NCBI RefSeq assembly: GCF_001039355.2
Contig: NW_019776059.1
Location: 1-29,628 of the forward strand
Source: Lingula anatina
Taxonomy: Eukaryota > Brachiopoda > Lingulata > Lingulida > Lingulidae
DNA: 29,628 bases
Reading direction: 5' to 3'
The translations under genes were made by a program, and so were the position numbers. This document shows, in pieces, positions 12,743 to 26,300 of the stretch (within the stretch, counting starts at the first letter, position 1; every line of letters starts with the position of its first letter). The notes under the pieces are model-generated. The model searched no databases. It was given only the letters and a program-made list of their open reading frames with translations, and was not told the DNA's origin.

Positions 12743-15700
12743 AAAGTTCTTCAATACCAGAAAACCTGTACTGGACCGACAGTGACCTTGACTTAATCCA
12801 AGTGTCCAAACTAAATGGGTCATTCAGACGTGTGTTGGTGGCATCTGACCTGGACAGTCCAGCTGATATTGTGGTGCATCCAGTCCTGGGGTAAGGGAAA
12901 CAGAAGTTGCTGAATCAGCTAATGGCATTTTATTTTAGTTGGAAAACCCTGCTGCATGCCAATTTAATTTTTAAGATAAAACATAGGTATAATCAAATGG
13001 GTAACTTGATGAGACAATGTGACAATTGCTATTCTGTATTTTTCCAATTCTTGTGATTTTATAGCTGTGATATTTACAAATTACATTTAAAGAAAGCATT
13101 TAATGAGACTTTTTTTTATAGCTAAAATTAGTATTCCTGAGTTTTTAAAAAATTCCATTCCAAGGCATACACTATTCAAACGTTACCATCTATAAACCAA
13201 TGTCCTAAATTATTTTTACCTGTCAAAAGTGATGGCCGAAACTCTCCAAAGCGCGTTTCAAAAACACGTTTATGGATTGTAACAGTTTTGTATATCGTAC
13301 ACGCAGACGATTGAATAGGAGTCTTGAAATTTGATCTACAAATTCCAATGCAGATTGGGTGACTTGCAGTTTGTCTATTTCTTTAATGCTTGTTTCGTCA
13401 ACCAGGTACATGTTTTGGACTAACCAAGGTTCAAAACCCAGAATCGAGCGTGCACGACTCGATGGTTCAGAAAGAACAACAATCATGTCTCACACAGAGT
13501 TCACCCGGGAACCCAGCGGTCTGACCATAGATTACGACAAGGACAGGTTATACTGGTGTGACAAAGCACTTGACGTCATCTGTAGTAGCAACCTAGACGG
13601 AAGTGACGTCACATACATCATCCGGGACACTCTGACGGATCCTTCCTCTATTACAGTGTCCGAGGAATACATCTACTGGACTGATAGGTTGGTACAGGGA
13701 ATGTTGTATAGAAGACATAATGTTAGCATGATATACCTGAATTGTATAAATAAATTGATAAAGAATGAATAAGTAAGTAACATTTGTCTACCACTTCATG
13801 TAGATTAGTAGTACAGTCATTTTACACATGAATATGTTTCGTCTTTTGTTTGATTAACATAATCGTCAAGGACAATGGTGTGCACATACATATGAAGAAA
13901 CCATCTGTCAGAGTCCCTAAATCAGTGTTGTGTGCAGCACAATACATACCTAATAGAATAAGATAAAAAAAAAAAAAATTCCATTTGTAACTCTTTTATC
14001 TGTTGCACGTGAAATTGTAATTTATATTTGTAATCTTGGCCGCGTAGCCCACCTAGCGCCCCCTATGGAGTTGTAATGAGAGCATTCAAAAATGGCACAG
14101 ACCCAGTTATCATGTGGAGAAACACGGACTCAAAGACCCCGAGACCACATGATATAAAAGTGCATGACGAAGACAGACAGACAGGTATTTTAAGAAATAG
14201 AATTATAAAGTCCCTCTGTACAAGAAACGAACTGAATTCTTTCAAAAAGAGTGACACATTTTTGATGTTATTTTTTACTATAGGCCCTAGCTAAATTGAC
14301 CTATCTATGACAAATATTAATAATCTAAGCTCATACTATTCCCTTATTTTATGATTCCATATGCTTGCTTTTAAGTGCACGTTATTAATGATAAACATAC
14401 ATTCAGTCGCATTGGTGATCTTTAGAGGGAAATATTGCAGCCACATCAAACGGCTGCACTTGTTTTGGCACTTCATTTTTCAACCATCTGTCAATTGCAA
14501 CTTTTTGACCATTCCGTCATCCTCTCTTGAATCGCCTCTAGCTTTCTCTTTAACGCTAATGGGATTTTGTTCCCTGTTGTAGGTGACAACATCTGCGGTT
14601 CAAATAACGGGGGCTGCAAGGAATTGTGTCTGTACATTGGTAACAACAGTAGGATATGTCAGTGTACAAAGGATGAGGAATGTCACAGTAAGTTGGCATA
14701 TTCATCTTATCACCCCTGTATACAAACGTAAGCTTAGTTTAAATGAAAAATATATCACGAGTTAGTGAGGCGAATGACACACACGCGAGGACGAAGCGGA
14801 GTGATATTTGTTACCTGCACTTCACCTCCCACCAGGCTAAATTGTTTCTACCTGTAATCCCAGCTGTCTCTATTAAATGTTAAATTTTTGCACAGTCTGT
14901 GCACCTTATTTGGTTTTGACTTCAATTCTTATTGTTCAAATCATTTACTATGTATGGATAAGAAACAAAAGACCTCTTTTGACTTAGGAATCTTACAATA
15001 GCCAATAGAAATGCACTACAAAATACATTTTCAGGAGGAGCCACTGTCCTGCGTTTTCCAGCGTCCCAGAGCACTGACAGATATGTTAAACTCACACCAC
15101 CAGTGTATCGGTATAGGCCAGTATTGCCCGCCATTACCGCCTGCGTGAGATTAAAGACAACAGTCTCCACGGGAGAAAGATATTTCCTTTCGCACGCCAC
15201 GTACTCATACGACAACTCCTTCATGTTGGGCTACAACTTGGCCGGGTCCTTCGTATTTCATATAAATAATGCCAAACAATACATACCTCTAGGGGGCTAT
15301 ATGATATTTGATGGAACTTGGCACCACTGGTGTTTCACATGGGAGCAGCAAGGTGGCAAGTGGGCGCTGTATCTGGACGGCAAACAAAGAGCCAACGGAT
15401 CTGGATTTATGAATCTTAGGTCAATAGTACATGGTGAGTGCTCGTGACTACAGCGTATAGATGGACACTTTTGAACAGGAAAAGGAAACATTATGTTGTT
15501 GGTTCAGTACTTGTCTTTCGGCAGAAAACCCCAGTGAGTGCCATAGTTTTAAATCATTGCGGTAAATTAATAAGTCTCCATTGATAAAACATTGCATTTA
15601 CCAATAAATTTAAATGTCAAAAGACTACTCAATACCGGAAAATCTAAATTAAAAACTGTTTTTTTCCAGATGGAGAGTGGCTACTAGGACAAGACCAGGA

Positions 15701-18700
15701 CTCGATGGAAGGCGAATTTCGCGCCGGACGGTCGTATGTAGGCGACCTATCCAGTATTAACGTGTGGGACCACGTCAACGTGAACATCACTGCCGCCGCT
15801 GACTGTAACGACACGCTCAGGGGAAACGTATTAGCGTGGGAAACTGTTGTCAAAGAGAGACACGGAGTCTACACCTATAACACAGATTTATGTAAATATA
15901 GCTGAGAGAGAGAGAGAGACGTGAAATATTTTCAATTACAAGTTTACCGTCCCAGACGCAAATATAACAGCAACTAACTCTTCTTATCAATTATCCATCG
16001 CGATGCTATTCGTCCCTTGGTTAAGGGTAAAAACTTGTATATGTATACATTTTACCGTTAGCTGTAGCCTATGACTGCTCTGCGTTCAAGCTTACTTAGT
16101 GATATTTCCCGTTAAATGCAGATTAAATCAAAATACAGAGATGGGTCACATATTGTCATTACATGTAATCCAATATTCATACTTCATATGTCTCTTAGCA
16201 TCTTACATTTTTTTTTACTTGTTAAGAACAAAGGTAACGAGGTTCTACCGGTACTGTCTTTTATAGTAAGTTATATAGACTACAGGCTTACTTGAATATA
16301 TATCAAACTTAAATTATTTAATTACTTATTTTAGGTCCCTTCTTAACTGAGTGGACGAATTGGGTAGACTGCAATGCCACGTGCGGCGAAGGCAACCAAA
16401 TAAGAACTCGAAAATGTTTGCCAACCGGAAGTCTGTGTACCGGAAGTACCGTTGAGAAGCGTTTAGCTGTGACAAAACAAAGTAATTTAAATTTTAAGTC
16501 ATTGATCAACTTATTTTTTAATAAGATGATACTTTGAAAAAAGGTACAGTAATAATATTGTAATTGTTTTTTCATTATGTACATTTCTGAAGATACAACC
16601 CCCCCCCCCCCCCCAGTAAAGTCGTTATTGCCTTGTATAATTTTGGAACACCATTTGTTTCTTGTAAATGATTTCCTCTGCACCCTTAACCTTACACAGC
16701 CATTCAGAATGCATCTGATGCCTAAACGAATCTTCCAAATAACTTACATGTTTTTATTCTAGCATTATGGCAGTCATCATTCCTGATGTATTTTATGAAT
16801 TATGTCTCGACAAGTGCAGATCTTTGGTAATGCTAATCAGCTGGTTATTGTACTTTATTGACAATAAACAAATTCACATTTTTATCCTGAATATCTGCGT
16901 GTATATTTTTATACCGGATATTGCACTTTATTAAAAAATTCAGCTGCCTTCTTTATATTTTAAATATTTGCACATATATAGGCTAACCAAAAAGCAATAT
17001 TTCCAGGAAGGGCCTCAGTGATCCGTTGGACAGCACCCCAGAGTATTAGCAAGTACGTGGAACTAACGCCAACCACACCAAGTATGACTGCGGTAACGGT
17101 CTGCTTCAGAATGAAGACCACGCTCGCCAAGGGGGAAATATACGTCCTCTCGTACGCCACAACTTCGCATAAAAACGCCCTCTTGTTCGGGTACGACATG
17201 GCGGGATCTTTTATCGCCCTCGTGAATAATGTTAAGAAATACATACCTGTCCCAGGCTATGAAATCTTTGATGGCACGTGGCACCACTGGTGTTATACTT
17301 GGAACAAAAATGGCGGTAAATGGGCACTTTACATGGACGGCAGACGGATATCATCGGGCGCTGGTTTTATGAATTATAGGACTGTACCTTCCAGTGAGTA
17401 CCTATAACTATAGATTAACTTTTCAGCTAGTGTGAACACAAATGTTATATCTTAATATTTTATTTCTGTCGCAAATTTCACATTATGAATCAAATTGTTT
17501 AATGTTTGTCTATTTCAGTCGATTGTTTCATTTTCATACAAACATTTCACGTTCACCGATATCATACTCGATTGAAAACAACAAGACATTAATTAAAGAT
17601 GCGAATGATTTTCTAGAAAGCATAAGGTTCAAATGTCTTCTTATAGGTGGAGTGTGGATAGTTGGACAAGATCAAGACACTGTTGGGGGCGGATTTCAAG
17701 TCTTTCAGTCATTTATCGGAGACTTGACCAGTATCAATGTGTGGAATCACGACTCCCTTAATCTCACTGAGGCACCAAACTGTGACGACACAATCAGGGG
17801 AAACGTCATAGCATGGGATGACGTCACAAAGAAAACCCACCAAGTGACAACACATGAAGAAGATCTATGTGAGTATATAAGAAATTTAAAGGGAGTGAGA
17901 GAGATGAGACTCCAAAAAAACAACGTTGACTTAAAATAAAATATTATGTCACATTATTTTAAGCATTGGTGATCGCTTGTAAAGAGAATATGCTTGTTTT
18001 TTTGTGAAACAGGACGTTTCATTGATGTCACCCAGGCTCTTTGAATGAGTTACTGACTGTCATGCCTCATGGGAAATATGTTTTTATAGAAACGGTTTAT
18101 AATATATTAACAATATTGAAAATGAAAATAAGTATTTCCAATGGCACACTCTTATTAAATTTTCATCGTGGTTTATGATCACTGTTCTGATGCTACCCGC
18201 AAGAAAATGCAGTAGTATCGAAGTAGCAAAGAAACAGTAACGCAGTAGTGGTGTGGAGCATATTTGCAGTAGAAATGCAGTATAGCCTACTGCAATTCTA
18301 CTTCAAAAATTACATAGGATTGTACAGAGGAGGAGCATAAATGCAGTAGATTAGCAGCATGATAGAAGCATGTTTCAAATATGCTAATTAGCTCCCACAT
18401 CGAAGCAGATTTGAAGCATGTTCGCAGTATAATTGCAGTAGTCTACTGCGCTGGAGTATCTACTTCATTTTCGTGCGGGTACCGACAGGACAAGCCTATA
18501 AGACTTCCACGGTTATACAAAGACAGATGTTTGTCAATTGTAACTGTGATTTTCATTTCTGGGTTATTTTTGAATTTGTAAACATTGAATAAGTTGGAAT
18601 ATTGTCACAAAATTGCTCAAAATGATGTCTAGTGTGATACTTGCTTTCGCTTTTTCTTCTTATCGATTTTCTGTACACATTCCCTAAATAAATAAACACA

Positions 18701-20280
18701 TAATAAAGCATTAAAGGTGAAACACATCTTTCAATTCCTGTACATTTTAGGTTCCTACTTGAGTGAGTGGTCAGATTGGTCGGATTGTGACGTCAGATGC
18801 GGCCATGACAACCAAAGGAGTCGAGAGTGCATGGATATGAGCAAACAAAGTAATCTTGAATTTGTGTGTGATTGGTTTGCCACAGTGCCATTTTAGTCTG
18901 TTTTTAGAATTAAGTATAGGCAATAACATTGCACAAGTGTGGAAGCCCGTGAAATCAATGTGTGAATTCCAGTAAACTTTGATTGTGGGTAGGGGCGACA
19001 GTTAACTCCTAGTGTTGTAAATCAGATTCAATGACAATACCTGTGTCGTATAGTTCAATAATTTTGGAATCCATCTGAATCGAACAAATTTAGTTAATTT
19101 TCAGTGTCGTCGCTTATATACCTGAACTGGAACCGTTATACTGTAAACGACTTGAAAACTTTAAAAAGTTCCACACATGCTCTTTTGTCGCAGTTGTCCA
19201 GTTAAGTATGTTCTGCTCCGAATTTCATTCAGTTTCGTCTGTCTTTAACTCTGAAGACGGTTAATACAAAAGGCACATACTATTTCCAGAGAGGGCATTG
19301 GTGGTTCATTGGCCGGCGCCTCAGACTACGCGTAAATACGTCCAGCTTAGACCTGAGAAAGTTCCCATGTCTGCCATCACAGCCTGCTTGAGAGTTAAAA
19401 CCACGCTCATGCCACGCATTGAAACGGGCATCCTGTCGTACGCTACCCCTGCGCACGATAATGCCTTCCTATTTGGATACAATACAGCAGGAACACTTTT
19501 CTTCTACATCAATGGTCAAAGGAGAGTTAAAACTGTAGAGGGTTACCGGATTTTCGATGGCAATTGGCACCACTGGTGTATTAGTTGGAGCCAAAACGGT
19601 GGGAAATGGGCGGTGTTCGTTGACGGCAACCAAAAAGCATCCGGTTCTGGTTTTATGAGGAATAATGTCATCGATGCTAGTAAGAGCTGATCACATCGAA
19701 AAGTGGTAGTTTATTGGAAAGTCTAACACATGAAAGGCCTTCAGTCAGTTGTTTTTTATGTATAGAATCAGAGTTTGCTATGTGCAACATACCGTATAGG
19801 AGTTACATTCTGATTTTAATATAATTTTGTATAGTTGTATGACGTTTTTTTTTTTAAATTTTCAATAAAAGTCACTTACATTTATTAAGCTTTCAAATAA
19901 ATAAAATCCGGAGATTTATGAAGAAATAAAGCAAATATGTCTTGTGTGTCTTGCTTCAGATGGCGCCTGGATACTAGGACAGGACCAGGATCATATCGGA
20001 GGCGGATTTCAGGCACATCAGTCCTTTTTGGGCGACATATCCAGTGTCAATGTGTGGAACCAAGACTCTGTCGACGTCACCGCCGCGGCAAACTGTGACG
20101 ACACCATCAGAGGAAACGTCATAGCATGGGAGACCGTGGCCAAAAAGAGCTCTGGAGTATTGAAGTATACAGCAGATCTGTGTGAGTATGAGAGAAAGGT
20201 GGATGGTGGGGAGACAATAATCTTTGTCGATAATATAATAACATTCAGAAATTAAGGCCAATATTTTTTAGTTCAGAAGC

Positions 20281-20317
<37 letters not shown>

Positions 20318-23300
20318 CGTATGCTTGTTCGTGCTCCTCGATATCTTATATCGCATCTCAGTTCTATTGCCGTTTTACGTTTCAGTCTTTCCAACATATG
20401 TACCGTCCTGCTTATCTATTATTTTAATATCTCTACAATGAATATCCGTTATTGTTGGTCTGGCTTGTATTTAGGTCCCGACACAAGTAATTACTTGACG
20501 GGCTCCGCTTGTGACGTCCCGTGCTCCGAAGTCAACCAAACAAGGACTCGAGAATGTTTGCCATCTGGAGCGGTGTGTACCGGAAGTACTGTTGAGAAGC
20601 GTGGACCATGTGCGTGAAAGGCTTTGGTTATTTCTATCTCTATATAAACCAATATATAATTGAATAAACTTTTGTAGGGCCTATAAATTTTAATCATTTT
20701 CACATTGGTCAATTAGACGTAAAATACTTAAAGTGCACAACATTTATTGTAAGATGAAGTTACATCTCGATTATGTGAGGGTATTATTTTATTTGTACGC
20801 GTTCGTAAATAAATTTTTTGTTATTGGATTTGAAAATAATATTAATCCAACCGAGGATATTTAGATGGAACTGTCATTGTAAACAATTAGGGACCATTCC
20901 CAGACCCTACCAGTGGAGCAATTCATATCCAAGGGGTTTCTCGCAAAATTTATTTCAACTTAGATGACTGGCACGCCTACTGAAGCTGCTAGGGGGTAAT
21001 CATTTATCGTTTAGCAGCTTCAGTAGGCGTGCCAGACATTAAAGCTGCTTAAGCTAAAAGCAATTTACTTTGGAAAAAAAAAACTGGGAGATGAATCGAT
21101 CCTGCTAGATCGATCTAGTATGAGAGCGGGATCTTATTGATATCATTTATGTTCCTCTTGCTCATGTCAGGTCCATATTTAACTATGTGGAGCGAGTGGA
21201 CAGACTGCGACGCCACGTGCGGTGAGGGAAACCAAAGAAGGACACGGGAGTGCCTACCATCTGGAAGTGGGTGTGTAGGAAGCACCGTTGAGGAGCGTTT
21301 GGCTGTGACAAAGCAAAGTAATTTAATTGCGTTGTTGCTCATATTCAAGACAGTGTATATTTGTTTTGATAGGCCTCACGATCTTACGAGTGAAAAAAAA
21401 AATAATGAAAATTAATTGTGGTCGCTTGTTGGTTTCCTGCAACTGATTATTTTACACTATCCATTTAATCATTTTGTACGAAGAAGTGAAATTATTCATA
21501 TCCATTTGGACATTTGGCATGTTTATTAATTACATATTACACTGTACTGTACTGTGAATTTAATGTAATCATATGTTTGCCCTTGAAAACCGAACATGTA
21601 TGAAGATCCATCACATCCCAGCGATTTTGGTTTCCAGGGAGGGCCTCTGTGATCCGTTGGACAGCTCCCCAGAGCACCCGCAAGTACGTGGAACTCACGC
21701 CAACCACACCAAGTATGACTGCCGTAACAGTCTGCTTTAGAATGAAGACCACGCTCGCCAAGGGGGAAATATACGTCCTCTCGTATATTTCGTATAAAAA
21801 CTCCCTCTTGTTCGGGTACGACATGGCAGGATCTTTTATCGCCCTCGTGAGTGATGCTAAGGAATATATACCAGTTCCAGGATATCAGATCTTTGATGGC
21901 ACGTGGCACCACTGGTGCTTTACTTGGAACAAGCGTGGCGGTGAATGGGCGCTTTATATGGACGGCAGACGGATATCATCAGGCACTCGTTTTATGAATT
22001 ATAGGACCATACCAGCCAGTGAGTTCTTATAAACATCCTTTGATTTAAGCAGTTTATTGAGTGATAAATGAAAGCGGCTTGGTCAGGGTTTCTTAATCCT
22101 TATAAAACTATGCTGTGATGAGTGATTAGCGTTCATTTCAAATAATTTTTAATCGCTTTTAAAAGAAGCTACTAGTTTTCACCGGGGATTTTTAAGGTTA
22201 TTTACAAACATTTGGAAAAAACAACAAAAACTGGACGGTATTTAAGCCAATGGCGTTTCACAATACGAAACACATCGTTCGGTAAATGGTTCAAAATAAT
22301 TTTGGTTTTCATTTTCTGGTAAGCATCTCATGTTTAAGAAATATATATGCAGTAAATTCAATTAAAATTAATCAGCGGTCAGATGTAAATAATTTCATCG
22401 ACACGCATAGTATAAATCAGATCATCTCTTCTTTCAGATGGAGTGTGGATTGTTGGGCAAGATCAAGACACAGTTGGGGGCGGATTCCAAGTCTTTCAGT
22501 CATTTATAGGAGACATGACCAGTATCAATGTATGGAATCACGACTCCCTTAATCTCACTGAGGCACCGAACTGTGACGACACAATCAGGGGAAACGTCAT
22601 AGCATGGGATGACGTCACAAAGAAAACCCACCAGGTGACAACACATCAAGCCGATCTATGTGAGTAAAAGAGAAAGAGAACGAAGTGTCTTATATATATA
22701 TATATTTTTTTTTTCTTTTTTTTTTTTTTTTTTTTTACCCAGTTCCTCTTAAGTCTTAAATATAATATTTATATCAGTACATTTTTAAAACGTACTTTTT
22801 TTTAGGTCCCATCGTGGTACATCCGAATATGATTTCTATACATGAATGAGTCAAACACCTCTAAATTAATGCATAATTTTATTTGGAGTCCTTTGTTTCA
22901 CCTCCATATATGCTTGCTCGTATTCCATGTATTCCTTTGAAGTGTTTAAATCACTAATACAAACTAGAATATACGAGTTCTATGATTTACCTATATAAGG
23001 TTGACTAAATTGATGGTCACAAAAAATCTTTGGAATATCTTCTCGTTCTAGGTTCCTACCTTAGTGAGTGGTCAGACTGGTCGGATTGTGAGGTCACGTG
23101 TGATGATAGCAACCAGAAAAGGAGCCGCGAATGTCTAACCATGAAGCAGAAAAGTAATTTTTTTAATGACTGTTTTAGGTTCATGCGTTGTCTGTGAAAA
23201 GTTTGGTGACGATGTGAGGAGTTGGTAAGAATGATGGAGCAAAACAGTTGATTACAGTTTTATTCATAACAATACATACTGCTCATGCACAAAATAAGTG

Positions 23301-26300
23301 TGTTATCTTTTCTTGTCCTTAACATACCAGACACACCTCCTGAAACATTCTAATCTTATAACCACATCTCTAGATCTTTAACTCCTTATATCCTACTTTA
23401 TTCCTTTCATTTACGTTTGCGGCGCTCCCCTACAGATCCACACGCCTTTTAAATAATACTCATTTATGTGCAAACGATTATAACAACTTTTCCAATCCAA
23501 TGCAAATAATTACATACAGCTGTTTTATTTATTTATTATTACTTTTTTTATTTTTTTATTTTTTAAGGTTGTAGATTTATGAACAACAACTGTTACAAAC
23601 ATATTTCCAGAGAAGACATCAGTGGCGTATTGGTCACCGCCTCAGAGCACTCGGAGATACCTTCAGCTGAGACCAGAGAAAGTTCTGATGTCTGCCATCA
23701 CTGCTTGTTTGAGAATCAAGACCACCCTCACCTCGGGAACCACGTGTATCCTGTCTTACGCCACACCTGAGTACGATAACACCTTCTTGTTTGAGTATCA
23801 TTCAGAGGGAACCATTGGTGTCTATGTTAACGGTGAAAGAAAAATCATCCCTGTCCCAGGCTATCAGATCTTTGATGGTGTCTGGCACCATTGGTGTTTT
23901 ACATGGAAGAGACGTGGAGGAAGGTGGGCGCTGTACGTGGATGGCGAGAGAAAGGCTTCAGGCTCTGGTTTTGTGAGATATAAAACTATGCCAGCTGGTA
24001 CGGGCCATTTACCATTGATAATAATAATAATAATGATAATAAGATTCTTATATGGCGCCTTACATTCTATCTCAAGGCGCCTTACAATAATGGCTAATAT
24101 ACCAAAATCATTAAAAACCAAAATACATATATATATTTAAAAAAAATCTAAGAGATACAGACAGAATTAAAAATAAAGAAGTTTAAGCCTGTGAATAAAG
24201 AACTGCTTTCATTGCTTTCTGAAGCAATTATAGTACTTAATAAAATTTAATAAGATTGATTGTATCGATTACGTTTTTGCAATCAGAAATTGTTTACCGT
24301 GACACATTTTATGAGTGCTTTTCACCAAAAAACACTAATATATATTTAATTATCACATAATATGATGCAAAATTGTATCCATAAAAGGAGGGTTAAAGAA
24401 AACGCGCCTTAATTGTTTCAGATGGAGTGTGGCTAGTTGGACAGGACCAAGATAACGTTGGGGGAGGGTTTCAAGCCGAGCAATCATTTCTGGGCCATTT
24501 GAGCAGTGTTAATGTGTGGGACCACATTGACGTTAACATCAATGCCGCGGCTAACTGTGACGACACAATCGGGGGAAACGTCATAGCATGGAATAACGTC
24601 ACCGTAGTGAACCATGGGGTGGCTACATATGACACAGATCTATGTAAGTTTGTGTGCGTGTGTGTCTTAACTGTGTAAAAGCAATGTCCCATGTTAAAAT
24701 AATCTATTTTTTTGTATATGTATTTCTTAGTTTTCAAACGGATACATGCAGGGCGTTATCTCTCCTGTGGTTAAGATGTCGATTTTTTGCTTGATTGCTA
24801 CTTGCTTGTCTAATTTTGAAAATTTGTTCACGGCTAACCATTTTTCATTTAACTGTTAATTCATCAGGGATGTGATTGCCTGTTGATATTTTGATAAATA
24901 CAATTTTCGCTTTTAAAATGCTTCCCATGGTCAGTGAGTTACGTGATCAGACATATTATGAATCCACTGTAAAGAGACTGAATAACGTTATTAAAGTGCA
25001 AACCCATTTATACAAGGACTGGGGTTAGCCATGGGAAGGAAGACAAGGGGAGATTATAAAGGCCGGTTTTAGGAATTATACACATCTTATAGTTTTCACA
25101 CCATTGGTATTTGTGCACAATCCTTTTAATCTTATAAACAAAGTTATGTAAAAAATGCAAATTCCGTTTTAGATTCCTAAAATCAGGCGAATTTAATTTA
25201 GTGGCCCATCACACACTCAGATTGGTAATGCTAATATATGACCTGTTTATTCTAGGTTCCGACTCCCGAGAGTGGCCGGACCAGCCCGAGTGTGACGCCA
25301 CGTGCGCGGGGGGTAACCAATCAAGGACACGAGAATGTCTGCCAGTCGGAAGTGTGTGTACCGGAAGTACCGTGGAGAAGCGTGGACCGTGTTGTGGCTT
25401 TCGCTGTGCGTAAAATACGTTGCCTCGTAGTGCTTTAATAGTCGGTAAAATAGACTTTTCGTTGTCTCTTGTGTGGACATGGTAAATAATTGATTATAAG
25501 GGGGAGGGGAAAGCTTTCAAGTAGGTTCAACTTTGGCTGTAAATGCACCCTAAGTATTGAACTATGACGCCATGTGCACATAGTTAACTTTCTCCCCTCA
25601 GGTCAGTACTGGACGGAGTGGATGGACAAGGATGACCCCTCTAAGGACGGGGACTGGGAGGTGGACGAGACGCCGGTATGTCAAAGGTCGTCTACTCAAA
25701 TGTGACACTACGCAGGTTTTATAGGCATTGTTCGATATGAGAACTTCTTCTAAAAAGAGTCCCCTCGGAAAGTAGGCTGTATATACATATAGAAATCATA
25801 ATATGTCTTATTTTTATAAATCTCATTAAAACATTGTTCTTTAAGATGCCAGCGTAAAATCGACTGAATGAACAAAGGGCGTTAGGTTTATAAAAATAAC
25901 CAGTCTAACAGTCTAATTATATGTTTTGCTCCATTAAATTTAGTTCTAGCTTTTCGCATTCTGTATTTACATTTGTATCTACACACAGGCTCTCTTACAC
26001 CCGTCTGTTTTTACAAATGTAATATTTATTGGCAGGTAGGATGATTTAAGTGTTAAAAGTTTTGCCTTAATAGTTCAAAGTACATGTAACAACTGGCAGA
26101 TGCATTGGATATAAACTGTAAGATAATACTCAACTTATTTAGAATACTCATCTTGCATTTTAATTGCTTAATTACCGTTCACTTCCAGTGTGCCACTGCT
26201 GCATTCCTATCTGAGCCAATTATTGCCGAGTGCCGCGTAGTGCAAACTCAACAACCCTGGGACGCCAGCGGCTACCAGTACTTTCTACCCTGCTCTGTCT

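Noticed and set aside
12511-12809. Open frames with Tyr/Ile runs on both strands
   Set aside because: Read through TA repeats; only the exon 17 part (from 12761) is coding.
20285-20617. Treating the 110-residue frame as a complete small gene
   Set aside because: The first half is a translated GT repeat and intron; only 20475-20609 is coding, as TSR exon 29.
21526-21912. 128-residue minus-strand frame
   Set aside because: Exact antisense shadow of the pentraxin exon 31; the similar frame at 17063-17287 is the shadow of exon 24.
22801-22850. TTTTTTTTAGGTCCC, resembling the start of a TSR exon
   Set aside because: Only the acceptor and first codons resemble a TSR exon; a stop follows after about eight residues and no Cys/Trp pattern is seen. 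Possibly a decayed exon, but not supportable.
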